From positions 1 to 64,000 of the forward strand of contig JAQXIO010000074.1 of assembly GCA_029007825.1 (NCBI GenBank): 64,000 bases of DNA. Reading direction: 5' to 3'. The position numbers and the translations under genes are program-made. Each line of letters begins with the position of its first letter. The first letter of the stretch is position 1. The notes under the pieces are model-generated. The model saw only the letters and a list, made by a program, of their open reading frames with translations. It was not told the origin of the DNA and made no database searches. This DNA is from Bacteroidales bacterium. Its GTDB lineage: Bacteria > Bacteroidota > Bacteroidia > Bacteroidales > JAQXIO01. Shown here piece after piece: positions 1 to 9,891 of this stretch.

Positions 1-1
1 A

Positions 2-937
2 ACAGGCGGATTTCCTGAAGCCTATGGAGAAGCACAGGCCGAATATTTTAAATCAGGAACAGCATCTTATCAGGAAGAACTGGTTGCCGGCAGCCCGGCT
101 TTCGCATTTAATGAATATTTGCAGATAGCAGTAGAAACGGGTATACCGGGCTTAGTCCTGTTTTTGCTTCTATTATCGGATTCTCTGTTTAAAGGAGTGA
201 GGCAGAAAGAGTGGGGGATTGCAGGTGCTTTGTTGGCATTTATGTTGTTTGCTTTTTCATCTTATCCTTTACAGTTAATTCCGTTTCAGATATTGTTGGT
301 GTTTCTATTGGTCGCACTTCAACCTTTAAATGAAGAAACAGAGACCGCTTATCTTTGTGGTAAAAGGGTATTTTCTTTTTTTCTTTTAGGAATATGTTTA
401 TTTGCTTCTCTGTATGTCTGTTACAGGCAAAGAGACGTTTACGCTAATTACCGGAAATGGTATCAGATAAAAAGCTACTATCTGCTATTGGATTATAAAA
501 AGGCGGTAGAAGCTTATGGACAGTTGCTTCCTGTATTCGGTTATCAACCTGCTTTTCTATTCGAATACGCACAAAGTTTATCGAAAAGTGGTTACTATGC
601 AGAGGCCGATAAATATTTGATGCGCCTGTCCTGTTTAAGTTGTGATGCGATGGTTTATAATACGATGGGGAAAAATCATCAGGAGAACGGTGCGTATGAA
701 AAGGCCGAGGCTTCGTTTATTCGTGCGGCACAATTACTTCCCGGACGCTTATATCCATATTATTTACTGGCAAAGCTTTATGCTGAACCTCGTTTTTACA
801 ATGAACAAAAGATGAAAAAAATGGCATGTACCGTATTGGGAAAAGAACCGAAGGTTCAGACGACGGCAGTGAGGGAAATGAGAGCGGAAATGAGAATATT
901 GTTAAAACAACACGATTATAAAGATTCGGATAAATGA
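2..937 (+). CDS. O-antigen ligase-like (Wzy_C) membrane protein with C-terminal TPRs, 5'-truncated
   Basis: The reading frame is open from the window's first bases, so the N-terminus and most membrane segments lie outside; the TTG at 119 is not the real start. The visible part begins with the loop-plus-helix typical of Wzy_C/WaaL proteins (SPAFAFNEYLQIAVETG, then a hydrophobic helix), followed by two or three more membrane helices and, after a single helix ending near nt 425, a soluble helical tail with TPR-like repeats (about nt 470-830, including the pattern 'NTMGKNHQENGAYEKAEASF'). Family knowledge: WaaL/Wzy-type proteins join or polymerise glycans on undecaprenyl carriers at the periplasmic face. 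TPR-tailed versions in Bacteroidota are often annotated as O-antigen ligases without proven substrates. The stop overlaps the next start (ATGA, 4 nt), which indicates translational coupling with the RND adaptor. The substrate is unknown. Confidence 0.75.
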   Translation, partial: TGGFPEAYGEAQAEYFKSGTASYQEELVAGSPAFAFNEYLQIAVETGIPGLVLFLLLLSDSLFKGVRQKEWGIAGALLAFMLFAFSSYPLQLIPFQILLVFLLVALQPLNEETETAYLCGKRVFSFFLLGICLFASLYVCYRQRDVYANYRKWYQIKSYYLLLDYKKAVEAYGQLLPVFGYQPAFLFEYAQSLSKSGYYAEADKYLMRLSCLSCDAMVYNTMGKNHQENGAYEKAEASFIRAAQLLPGRLYPYYLLAKLYAEPRFYNEQKMKKMACTVLGKEPKVQTTAVREMRAEMRILLKQHDYKDSDK

Positions 938-1986
938 AATCAATTGGTATATATGGGGTACTTATACTGTTCGTATTAGTGGCTTGCGACGGAAAAAGAG
1001 GTAAAGAGAATAAAATGGAAGCGTCTTCGCCGGAAGAGAATCATAAAGTGGAGGTAATCGTACTTGGAGAAGATGATTTTGGACACGAACTGGTAAGCAA
1101 CGGAAAACTTGTAGCAGCCTGTGCAGCTCAGCTATATTTTCAAAGCAGTGAACCTGTTGCGGAAATATGGGTAAAAAACGGGGATTTCGTCAGGAAAGGA
1201 GATCCGTTGGCGCAATTGGATATTTTTAAATTAAAAAATGAAGTACAACAAGCCTGCGACGAAATGGAACGTACACAGCTAGAATTAAAAGATGTGCTTA
1301 TCGGACAAGGGTATTCATTACAGGATTCGCTTCGTATTCCCCGGGAAATACTGAAACTTGCAAAAGTAAAAAGCGGATACGACCGCGCTGAATACCAATT
1401 GCAGTTGGCACAGTATAAGCTTGATTGTGCGACATTGACTGCACCTTTCGATGGAGTCGTTGCCAATCTTTTCGATAAACAGCATAGTATCCCGAAAACG
1501 GATGAACCTTTTTGCTCTGTAATTGATAATACGGCATTGGAGGCTGATTTTACCGTATTTGAAAATGAGTTACCTATGATAAATACCGGAGACAAAGTAA
1601 AAGTTGTACCATTTGCTATGCCCGAATATATTTCAGCCGGTTACATTACTGAAATCAATCCCTGGGTAGATGAAAATGGTATGGTCAGAATAAAAGCAAA
1701 GGTCGACGGTAAGGGGAAATTATTTGAGGGTATGAATATTCGTGTAAGTGTATTCCGGTCGTTGGGAAAGCAATTGATTGTTCCAAAACAGGCTGTAGTG
1801 ATGCGTTCCGGAAAACAGGTGGTTTTTACCTTGAAAAATGGACGTGCCTTTTGGAATTATGTGGTTACGGGCATGGAAAATGCATCACAATATACTATTA
1901 CAGAAGGCTTACATCCTGGTGATTCGGTAATTGTGAGCGGTAATATAAATTTAGCCCATGAAACTCCTGTAACGGTAATAGAATAA
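934..1986 (+). CDS. RND efflux periplasmic adaptor lipoprotein (HlyD/AcrA family)
   Basis: 350 aa. The N-terminus is a lipoprotein signal with lipobox LVAC (Cys18), so the mature protein should be lipid-anchored and periplasmic. The order of segments is that of membrane-fusion proteins: a first half-lipoyl segment (about 65-100, containing 'FVRKGDPLAQLDI'), a helical hairpin (about 100-155), a second half-lipoyl segment ('LTAPFDGVVANLF', about 165-180), then beta-barrel and membrane-proximal domains to the end. Such adaptors bridge an inner-membrane RND permease and a TolC channel. Those partners follow immediately (permease 6 nt downstream). The hairpin is short, as is common in this phylum. 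The cargo cannot be read from the sequence. Confidence 0.9.
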   Translation: MKSIGIYGVLILFVLVACDGKRGKENKMEASSPEENHKVEVIVLGEDDFGHELVSNGKLVAACAAQLYFQSSEPVAEIWVKNGDFVRKGDPLAQLDIFKLKNEVQQACDEMERTQLELKDVLIGQGYSLQDSLRIPREILKLAKVKSGYDRAEYQLQLAQYKLDCATLTAPFDGVVANLFDKQHSIPKTDEPFCSVIDNTALEADFTVFENELPMINTGDKVKVVPFAMPEYISAGYITEINPWVDENGMVRIKAKVDGKGKLFEGMNIRVSVFRSLGKQLIVPKQAVVMRSGKQVVFTLKNGRAFWNYVVTGMENASQYTITEGLHPGDSVIVSGNINLAHETPVTVIE

Positions 1987-1992
1987 TTTTTT

Positions 1993-4900
1993 ATGATTAA
2001 ATTCCTGTTGGATCGTCCCATTGCCGTATTGATGGCTTTTACGGCTTTTTTTATTGTCGGTTGGGTAACCTATTTTTCTATACCCGTATCGTTGTTGCCG
2101 GATATTGCAATTCCGGAAATTACCGTACAGGTTACTGGAAAAAACAGCTCGGCGAGAGAATTGGAGAATACGATGGTAAAACCTGTCAGGTTGCAATTGA
2201 TGCAGGTAAGCGGATTGCGGAATATCACGAGCGAAACGCGTGATGGAAGCGCAGTGATACGTCTTGATTTCGATTACGGCACCAATACCGATCTTGCATT
2301 TATCGAGGTCAATGAAAAAATAGATGCAGCGATGAGCCTTTTGTCTCGTGACATAGAGCGTCCCCGTGTCGTAAAGGCCAGTGCCTCTGATATACCTGTA
2401 TTTTATTTGAATCTTACGTTGAAGAATGATAAGCCCTATATCCGGAACGATGAGTCCGATTTTCTGGAATTGAGCGAATTTGCAGAAACGGTAATCAAAA
2501 GAAGTATTGAGCAATTGCCCGAGGTGGCTATGGCCGATATGACAGGCGTGTTAAAGAAAGAAGTCCGTGTAATTCCGGATGAAGCGAAACTCAATATGTT
2601 AGGTTTAACATTGAAGGATATAGAAGAAACGTTGGTCGGAAATAACGTGGAGCCTGGAAGCATGCTGATTCGCGATGGCTATTATGAATACAATATCAGG
2701 TTCTCATCGATACTTCGCACCCCCGACGATGTCCGGAATATTTATATAAAGAAGAAAGGACGGGTTTTCCAGCTTGGTGATTTAGCTGAAATAGAAATTA
2801 TTCCGCAAAAAGAAAAAGGCCTTTCGCTCTCAAATGGGAAGCAAGCTGTTACGTTGGCTATTATCAAACAAACCGATGAAAATATGGATGACCTGCAAGA
2901 CGCTTTATCGGGAGTAATAGGTCATTTTCAAAAAATTTATCCCGACATCGAGTTCAGTGTCAGCAGGAATCAGACTGAATTGCTGGATTATACGGTATCG
3001 AACCTGAAGCAAAATTTGTTGCTGGGTTTTATTTTTATTTGTTTTATCGCTTTTCTCTTTTTGGGAGATGTAAAATCTCCGGTCATTATAGGTTTATCTA
3101 TGGTTGTCTCTATCGTAGTATGTTTTCTTTTCTTCTACTTGTTCCAGATGTCATTGAATATTATTTCATTGTCGGGATTAATTCTGGCTTTGGGTATGAT
3201 GATCGACAGCTCCGTTATTGTAACGGAAAATATAACTCAGTACCGTGAGCGCGGGTTGTCATTGGAGGAGGCATGCATAAAAGGCACCAATGAAGTGATA
3301 ACCCCGATGCTCAGTTCATCCCTTACGACCATAGCCGTATTCGTGCCTTTGGTGTTTATGAGCGGTATTGCAGGTGCCATTTTTTACGATCAGGCCTTTT
3401 CTGTTACCGTCGGATTATTTGTTTCCTATTTTACGGGAATAATGTTACTGCCGGTGCTTTATAGGCTGGTATATGGAATAAAATCATCTCCCGTCCGGAA
3501 AAAATTACCGAAACGATTTTCTTTTTTACAATCCTGTTTTCTTGAAAGATGTTATGATGCCGGAATTAATTTTACGTTTCGGCATAAGTTTACGAATATT
3601 TTATTGATTGTAATTGCATTTCCGTTGTGCGTGCTTTTTTTTATTGTAATACCGAAAGAGCGTATGCCGCATATCGATCAGAATGAGATGGAAATAGCGG
3701 TTGATTGGAATGAAAATATTCAGTTATCCGAGAATCGTAACAGGATAAATGAACTGTTAGTACGAATCGATTCGTTTACGCTTACGCACGATGCTCTTTT
3801 GGGGCAAACACAGTTTTTATTGAATCGTGACCGGGAGTTATCCTCATCGGAGGCGGCATTGTATGTAAAAACACCGACTCCTTCGGGAATAGAACCTTTA
3901 CGGAAATTAATCGGCAAGTGGTCGGATGAAAATTATCCCCGTTCAACGGTAACGTTTCAACCGCCCGTTACCGTGTTTGAGAAGGTATTTGTAACGGGTG
4001 AAGCAGACTTAACCGTTCAGCTATATGCAGAAAACGGACACCAGTCACATGATGTGGAGGTTATACGGAATATAACCGGTCTGTTGTCTGAAAGCGGAGA
4101 AAAGCCTGCAAATATCGTGTTCGACAAACAGATAAATATTGCTGTCGACCGGGAAAAGCTGTTATTGTACAATGTTTCTTATGATGAAGTTTATCGGGCA
4201 TTGAAAACTTTGTTCAGGGAAAATCAGGTGGCTACGTTACGCTCTTTTCAGCAATATTTGCCTATTGTATTATCTGGAAAAGAAAACCGGATGGACGATC
4301 TATTGAAAACTACGTTTATCAGGATGAATACGGATAAAGAGGGAGAACATCCGGAAATTCCTTTGTCCGCATTGATTAAAGTGACCTCGGCATACGATCT
4401 GAAAGTTATCACAGCCGGTAAAAACGGAGAATATCTTCCGTTTAACTTCGATAAAGTCCGTGATCCCGAATACGTCGAGAGTGTCATTCGTGAGAATATT
4501 GATAAGACAGATGGATGGACGGTCGATTTTTCCGGAAGTTGGTATTCCAACCGGCAAATGTTGATGGAATTGGTCGTGATTCTCTTTATTTCGGTTTTGT
4601 TAATGTATTTTATTTTGGCAGCACAGTTTGAAAGTTTTCTCCAGCCACTCGTGGTTCTTTTGGAAATCCCGGTTGATATTGCAGCCGCACTGCTGTTATT
4701 ATGGATATGTGGCCATTCGTTGAATCTGATGTCGGCCATCGGTATTGTCGTAACCTGTGGGATTATTATCAACGATTCTATTTTGAAAATTGATGCTATC
4801 AATGAATTGCGCAAGGCCGGAATGCCACTCCTCGACGCAATCCATGAAGCTGGAAAACGGCGATTGCGGCCTATTTTAATGACCTCCCTTACCACAATAT

Positions 4901-5064
4901 TTGCTATGGTTCCTTTATTATTTTCTTTTGATATGGGTTCGGAGCTGCAAAAACCTTTATCGATTGCAATGATAGGAGCTATGGTTGTCGGTACGCTCGT
5001 CAGTCTGTTTATTATCCCCCTTATTTACTGGTTTATATACCGGGGAAAAGAACAATCTTTTTAA
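1993..5064 (+). CDS. RND efflux permease subunit 1 (AcrB/MdtBC-like)
   Basis: 1023 aa, the usual length of an HAE-type RND pump: one N-terminal TM helix, a large periplasmic loop (about 30-335), TM2-6 (about 338-490), TM7 (about 533-555), a second large loop (about 555-855) and TM8-12. Seen: the TM4 motif reads GMMIDSSVIV, so the first of the two acidic proton-relay residues of AcrB (D407/D408) is kept (D405) and the second is Ser406. In TM10 the AcrB lysine position (K940) is Asn927, followed by Asp928 (GIIINDSIL). A 'GI-V-ND-SIL'-type TM10 occurs in many non-AcrB RND proteins, so function is likely retained with an altered proton relay. Forms one operon with the adaptor (6-nt gap) and TolC (10-nt gap), and is paired with a second permease at 6569. 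Confidence 0.92.
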   Translation: MIKFLLDRPIAVLMAFTAFFIVGWVTYFSIPVSLLPDIAIPEITVQVTGKNSSARELENTMVKPVRLQLMQVSGLRNITSETRDGSAVIRLDFDYGTNTDLAFIEVNEKIDAAMSLLSRDIERPRVVKASASDIPVFYLNLTLKNDKPYIRNDESDFLELSEFAETVIKRSIEQLPEVAMADMTGVLKKEVRVIPDEAKLNMLGLTLKDIEETLVGNNVEPGSMLIRDGYYEYNIRFSSILRTPDDVRNIYIKKKGRVFQLGDLAEIEIIPQKEKGLSLSNGKQAVTLAIIKQTDENMDDLQDALSGVIGHFQKIYPDIEFSVSRNQTELLDYTVSNLKQNLLLGFIFICFIAFLFLGDVKSPVIIGLSMVVSIVVCFLFFYLFQMSLNIISLSGLILALGMMIDSSVIVTENITQYRERGLSLEEACIKGTNEVITPMLSSSLTTIAVFVPLVFMSGIAGAIFYDQAFSVTVGLFVSYFTGIMLLPVLYRLVYGIKSSPVRKKLPKRFSFLQSCFLERCYDAGINFTFRHKFTNILLIVIAFPLCVLFFIVIPKERMPHIDQNEMEIAVDWNENIQLSENRNRINELLVRIDSFTLTHDALLGQTQFLLNRDRELSSSEAALYVKTPTPSGIEPLRKLIGKWSDENYPRSTVTFQPPVTVFEKVFVTGEADLTVQLYAENGHQSHDVEVIRNITGLLSESGEKPANIVFDKQINIAVDREKLLLYNVSYDEVYRALKTLFRENQVATLRSFQQYLPIVLSGKENRMDDLLKTTFIRMNTDKEGEHPEIPLSALIKVTSAYDLKVITAGKNGEYLPFNFDKVRDPEYVESVIRENIDKTDGWTVDFSGSWYSNRQMLMELVVILFISVLLMYFILAAQFESFLQPLVVLLEIPVDIAAALLLLWICGHSLNLMSAIGIVVTCGIIINDSILKIDAINELRKAGMPLLDAIHEAGKRRLRPILMTSLTTIFAMVPLLFSFDMGSELQKPLSIAMIGAMVVGTLVSLFIIPLIYWFIYRGKEQSF

Positions 5065-5074
5065 AATGTAGATT

Positions 5075-6565
5075 ATGAAAAAAATAGCTTTGTTTTTTGT
5101 TGTCTATCTTCTGCTTTTGAATGTAATATCTCTGAGTGTCAAAGCACAAACCAGAGTGCTCAGTTTACAACAAACTATAGAATTAGCCAATGATAGTTCA
5201 CTCGAAGCATTCCGTTCCAAGAATCTTTATATGTCCGGTTATTGGGAATACAGAACCTATCGGGCGAATCGTTTGCCCAGTCTTACGTTAAATATGACAC
5301 CGGCTGAATACTATAGAGATATAGCGCGGCAATATAACTATCAGGAAAATGTTTATGATTATCGCAGGCAGGAGTATTTTTATGCAAATGCCAATTTAGC
5401 CATCCAGCAGAATTTTGATCTTTTGGGAGGTACTTTTTTTATCGATTCCGATTTGGGATATATACAGAACTTCGGCGATGAGCACTATTCACAGTTTACT
5501 ACGATACCCGTTCGTCTGGGTTATAATCAGAAACTGATCGGATATAATCCCTTTCGCTGGGATAGAAAAATAGAACCGTTGAAATATGAAAAAGTAAAGA
5601 AAGAACTTTTATATAATATAGAGCAAACGTCGGAACAGGCGACTACTTATTTTTTCGAGCTGGCGATGGCTCAGGCAGAATACGATCTGGCAAAGAAAAA
5701 TGTGGCGTCGAGTGATACACTGTATAAGGCAGGTATGGAACGCTATAAGATTGCCGCTATCTCTCAAGCCGACTTACTTACATTGAAATTGGATAAGGTG
5801 AATGCTCTTAATACGTTAAAAAACACGGAAATATCGTTGAAAAGAGCTATGTTTTCATTGGCCTCGTATCTCAATTTTGACAAAAATGCGGATTTGCTCC
5901 TTCTTTTGCCTGTACGTCCGCCGAAGTTGGATATTTCAGTCGATGTGGCACTCTCTGCGGCAAAAGAGAATAATCCTCAGTTTCTCGAATTAAAGCAGAA
6001 CATTCTCGAAGCAGAACGGGATATGGATAAAAGCAGGAAAGAGTCGATCTTTGATGTGAACTTAACAGCCAGCGTCGGATTCAATCAGGTAGCAAATAAC
6101 CTTAGGAATGCTTATCGCAATCCGTTACAACAAGATGTTGTTGCACTTTCACTTTCTATACCGTTGGTCGATTGGGGAGTACGGAAGGGAAAGTATAATA
6201 TGGCAAAAAATAATCTAAATGTGATCAGAATTACTTCACAGCAAAAGACATTGTCGCTCGAAGAAGATGTTATTATGACGGTCAGGGATTTCAATATACA
6301 GCAGGAATTGATAGGTAGTGCGGAAGAAGCTTTGGATCTGGCAAATTTAGCATATAATGAGATGAAACAGCGGTTTATGATAGGAAAAGCCGATATTAAT
6401 AGTCTTACATTGTCGCTCAATCGTCAGCAGGAAGCCCAGAGGAATTATATTCTGGCACTGCAGAATTTTTGGCTCAGCTATTATAAGATAAGAAAATTGA
6501 CACTTCATGATTTTGAAGTAGGAATACCCTTGTCCGATTTGTTTGATTATAAACTGGGAATGTAA
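5075..6565 (+). CDS. TolC-family outer-membrane efflux channel
   Basis: 496 aa with a clear signal peptide ending near residue 25 (KAQ). The remainder is the two-repeat helical/beta-strand pattern of outer-membrane efflux proteins: long heptad-rich helices near 185-265 and 395-460 separated by barrel-strand segments ('NVNLTASVGFNQ', 'VALSLSIPLVDWGVRKGKY'). The glycine-rich strand followed by 'VDWGVRKGKY' is typical of TolC-like proteins in Bacteroidota. It lies between two RND permease genes, 3 nt before the GTG start of the second, so it is presumably the shared outer-membrane exit duct of this export system. Confidence 0.9.
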   Translation: MKKIALFFVVYLLLLNVISLSVKAQTRVLSLQQTIELANDSSLEAFRSKNLYMSGYWEYRTYRANRLPSLTLNMTPAEYYRDIARQYNYQENVYDYRRQEYFYANANLAIQQNFDLLGGTFFIDSDLGYIQNFGDEHYSQFTTIPVRLGYNQKLIGYNPFRWDRKIEPLKYEKVKKELLYNIEQTSEQATTYFFELAMAQAEYDLAKKNVASSDTLYKAGMERYKIAAISQADLLTLKLDKVNALNTLKNTEISLKRAMFSLASYLNFDKNADLLLLLPVRPPKLDISVDVALSAAKENNPQFLELKQNILEAERDMDKSRKESIFDVNLTASVGFNQVANNLRNAYRNPLQQDVVALSLSIPLVDWGVRKGKYNMAKNNLNVIRITSQQKTLSLEEDVIMTVRDFNIQQELIGSAEEALDLANLAYNEMKQRFMIGKADINSLTLSLNRQQEAQRNYILALQNFWLSYYKIRKLTLHDFEVGIPLSDLFDYKLGM

Positions 6566-6568
6566 ATT

Positions 6569-9500
6569 GTGAATAAGCGGGAAAAAATATCGTCTTTCAC
6601 TCTTATAGTCTCTTTCCTTTGCATAGCTCTGGCCGGACTTGCTTTTTTACCTCTTTTGCCGGTAAAGCTGGTACCATCGCGTAATTTACCGGGACTATCT
6701 ATAAATTTCGGAATGTCTGGAAATTCGTCCCGCTTAGTGGAAATAGAAGCCACTTCGAAGCTGGAATCTATGTTGGCACGTCTCGGCAGCGTAAAGAAAA
6801 TAACCTCTTACTCGGGCAATGGCTGGGGCAGGATAGACCTTGAACTCGATAAACATGCAGATATAGATGTCGTTCGTCTGGAAGCATCGGCTATTATTCG
6901 GCAAATATGGCCTCAGATGCCTGAGAGTGTAACCTTTCCCACAATAGAGTTGGAACGCCCGGATGAAAATGAGGAACGCCCTTTTTTGACCTATACACTC
7001 AATGCGGCGGCAGCTCCCAATATTATCCGGCAATATGCGGAAAATTACATACGTCCCACACTTGCACAATGCCCTGGCATATATGAAGTAGAAATAACGG
7101 GTGCTACTCAAATGGAATGGTGTCTTGAATATGATAAGCAACAGCTGGAATATCTGGAGATTACGGTTGAAGATGTAAAAAATGCTGTTGCCGCCTATTT
7201 AGATACCGAATTTCTGGGGTATGGAATATCCTGTAGCTTGGGAAAGAAGTCTGAATGGATACGCATATCGTTGAATTCGGCAAAAGAAGTATCCGAATTT
7301 GATCTGTCACAGATTAAAATTACATGTAAGAGCGGTAGGGTGATAGGATTGGGCGAACTTGTAAAAATATCTCATAGAGAAGAGGTTCCCCAAAGTTATT
7401 ATCGTATTAATGGACTGAATTCTATTTATGTTTCACTTATTGCCGATAAGAATGCGAATCAGCTGGACGTAAGCAGCCGGGTAAAAAAAGAGATGGAACG
7501 GATAGAAGAACAATTGCCGGCTGGATACCGTATAGAAACCGGATACGATGCGACGGAATATATTCACGGCGAACTGCATAAAATTTATTTTCGTACAGCT
7601 CTTACTGTGCTGATTCTGCTGTTCTTTATTTTATTGGTTACTCTAAGTGTACGTTATCTATTGTTAGTTATAATCAGCCTGTTGGTCAATATATCCATAG
7701 CCGTAGGACTTTACTATTTTTCAGGTGTCGAGATACAACTTTATTCGCTTACCGGAATCACGATTTCCCTCAATTTGATTATCGATAATACCATTGTAAT
7801 GGCAGATCATATACGGCATCACGGTAACCGGAAAGCCATACTGTCCATTCTGGCGGCTACGTTGACTACCATTGGTGCTTTATCCGTTATTTTCTTTCTG
7901 GACGAAAATATTCGGTTGAATCTTGAAGACTTCGCATATGTTGTCATAATCAATCTGGTCGTATCCATTTTGGTCGCTCTTTTCTTTGTACCCTCGTTAA
8001 TGGAGAAAATCAAAGCGGAAAAGCGTATTATCAATTTTCCGGGACGTTATTTATTTAAACGTATGACGGTTGTTTTTAACCATATGTATAGAAAACAGAT
8101 TGTTTTCTTTTACCGATGGCGTTTTTTTTCTTGTTTGGTATTGATATTAGCTTTTGGTCTGCCCGTATTTATACTACCGGAAAAAATTGAGTCGGACAAT
8201 ATTTTTGCACAGACTTACAATAGAATCGCAAGTGATCCTCTTTACACCGGACAGGTGAAACCAGTCTTAGAAAAGCTGTTTGGAGGTACCTTGCGTCTTT
8301 TCGTCAAAGATGTATATGAAGGCAGTTATTTAAGCCGGCCGGAAGAGACGGTTCTTTCGGTTGCCGCCACTTTGCCGAATGGAGCTACGCTTCTTCAGAT
8401 GGATCATCTGGTCCGTCAAATGGAACGCTACCTCACCGGATTTGAGGGAATAAGGCAATTTCAGACTTCCATTTATAATGCGAGACAGGCCGTCATAAAT
8501 ATATATTTTACACCTGAAGAGCAGCATAGTGGCTTTCCTTATCAGCTGAAGGCCAATATTATTAATAGGGCATTGGAACTGGGGGGCGGAAGTTGGAGCG
8601 TATGGGGGCTTGCCGATCAGGGGTTCAGTAATAATCTGAATGAAATAGCCGGTTCGTACAGAATCGTTTTGTATGGTTATAATTATGAAGAGTTATATTT
8701 CTGGGCAGATAAGTTAAAAAATAGACTTCTTGAAAATCAGCGGATAAAAGAAGTCTCGGTCTCTTCTGATTTCTCGTTCTGGAAAAACGATTACCAGGAG
8801 TTTTATTTTGATTTGGATAAAGAAAATCTGGCGCGTAGAGGTATTCAGCCTATGCAACTGTTTTCCGCTTTGAATTCGGCATTCGGCCGCGATATTTTAT
8901 GTGGTGAAGTTTTATCGAAAAACGGAATTGAAAAACTAAAGCTCTCCTCTCGTCAGTCGGAGAAGTTCGATATATGGAATATTCAGAATACGCCGCTGTT
9001 GATAGATGGCAAAAATTTCAAACTATCTGAAATAGTCAGACTTTCTAAAATACAATTTCCGCAGCAGATAGTAAAGGAAAATCAGCAATATCGGCTTTGT
9101 CTTCAATACGAATACATAGGAGTCGCCAAACAGGGAAAAAAGATAACGGAGCAAATTGTAGCTGACTTTGAAAATGCTCTTCCTATGGGATATTCTGTTA
9201 TTTATGAAGATTTATCGGGACAATGGAATAAAGAAAATAAAAGTCAATATTGGTTGTTGTTGCTGATTATCTGCATCATATTTTTTATAACAAGCATTTT
9301 GTTTAATTCATTACGCCAACCCTTTGTTGTTATCTTCCTTATTCCGATCTCTTATATAGGACTGTTTCTGACATTTTATTGTTTCGGGTTGAACTTTGAC
9401 CAGGGAGGCTTTGCTGCATTTGTATTACTCTGTGGGATAACGGTAAACAGCAGTATATATATATTGAACGAATATAACACCCTTCGGCGAAAAGAGCCAC

Positions 9501-9757
9501 ATATTACTCCTTTACGTGCTTATATAAAGGCATGGAACCTGAAAATAACACCTGTTTTGCTTACCGTTCTTTCTACGATATTGGGCTTTATCCCTTTTTT
9601 AATAGGAGAGGGGAAAGAGGCTTTTTGGTTTCCTCTGGCTGCCGGAACAATAGGAGGCTTATTGATGTCATTGATAGCTCTTTTCTTTTATCTACCCCTG
9701 TTTATAGGTATAAAAGATATGAAAAAAACAGATGGGAATAATCAGTCTATTTTATAG
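6569..9757 (+). CDS. RND efflux permease subunit 2, divergent
   Basis: 1062 aa, GTG start 3 nt after the tolC-like stop. The RND layout is intact: TM1 (about 10-32), periplasmic loop, TM2-6 (about 340-475), TM7 (about 518-538), second loop (about 540-885), TM8-12. The proton-relay positions are weaker than in subunit 1: TM4 reads LNLIIDNTIV (D406, then Asn407), and TM10 reads GITVNSSIYIL, so the AcrB K940 position is Asn960 and the next residue is Ser961, where subunit 1 has Asp. The start fits because upstream codons run into the previous gene. Two different permeases in one operon recall MdtB/MdtC, where one subunit is chiefly structural. That this subunit is the less proton-active partner is inference. 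Confidence 0.9.
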   Translation: MNKREKISSFTLIVSFLCIALAGLAFLPLLPVKLVPSRNLPGLSINFGMSGNSSRLVEIEATSKLESMLARLGSVKKITSYSGNGWGRIDLELDKHADIDVVRLEASAIIRQIWPQMPESVTFPTIELERPDENEERPFLTYTLNAAAAPNIIRQYAENYIRPTLAQCPGIYEVEITGATQMEWCLEYDKQQLEYLEITVEDVKNAVAAYLDTEFLGYGISCSLGKKSEWIRISLNSAKEVSEFDLSQIKITCKSGRVIGLGELVKISHREEVPQSYYRINGLNSIYVSLIADKNANQLDVSSRVKKEMERIEEQLPAGYRIETGYDATEYIHGELHKIYFRTALTVLILLFFILLVTLSVRYLLLVIISLLVNISIAVGLYYFSGVEIQLYSLTGITISLNLIIDNTIVMADHIRHHGNRKAILSILAATLTTIGALSVIFFLDENIRLNLEDFAYVVIINLVVSILVALFFVPSLMEKIKAEKRIINFPGRYLFKRMTVVFNHMYRKQIVFFYRWRFFSCLVLILAFGLPVFILPEKIESDNIFAQTYNRIASDPLYTGQVKPVLEKLFGGTLRLFVKDVYEGSYLSRPEETVLSVAATLPNGATLLQMDHLVRQMERYLTGFEGIRQFQTSIYNARQAVINIYFTPEEQHSGFPYQLKANIINRALELGGGSWSVWGLADQGFSNNLNEIAGSYRIVLYGYNYEELYFWADKLKNRLLENQRIKEVSVSSDFSFWKNDYQEFYFDLDKENLARRGIQPMQLFSALNSAFGRDILCGEVLSKNGIEKLKLSSRQSEKFDIWNIQNTPLLIDGKNFKLSEIVRLSKIQFPQQIVKENQQYRLCLQYEYIGVAKQGKKITEQIVADFENALPMGYSVIYEDLSGQWNKENKSQYWLLLLIICIIFFITSILFNSLRQPFVVIFLIPISYIGLFLTFYCFGLNFDQGGFAAFVLLCGITVNSSIYILNEYNTLRRKEPHITPLRAYIKAWNLKITPVLLTVLSTILGFIPFLIGEGKEAFWFPLAAGTIGGLLMSLIALFFYLPLFIGIKDMKKTDGNNQSIL

Positions 9758-9765
9758 ATATCTAT

Positions 9766-9811
9766 AAAACGACAAAGGCATCTCTTCTTAACAGAGATGC
9801 CTTTGTCGTTT
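9766..9811. terminator. Bidirectional intrinsic terminator after the RND operon
   Basis: A near-perfect 19-bp stem (arms 9767-9785 and 9793-9811, 7-nt loop) with an A-rich left flank and T-rich right flank. It sits between the convergent RND operon and porin gene and can stop transcription from both sides. Confidence 0.85.
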
Positions 9812-9891
9812 ATGCTTTTAACTGTTCGTTTTTATAGCTCCTGCTTGGGAGGCATATAAAAGTACCTTTAAAAGCTCATATTATTTTTACA

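Noticed and set aside
4248..4895. 215-codon minus-strand frame inside the first RND permease
   Set aside because: Fully antisense to conserved membrane helices of the permease, with no start context or domain.
2..9757. Classical multidrug efflux operon
   Set aside because: Two different permeases, the non-AcrB relay residues and the coupled O-antigen-ligase/TPR gene make a plain drug pump less likely, though it is not excluded.
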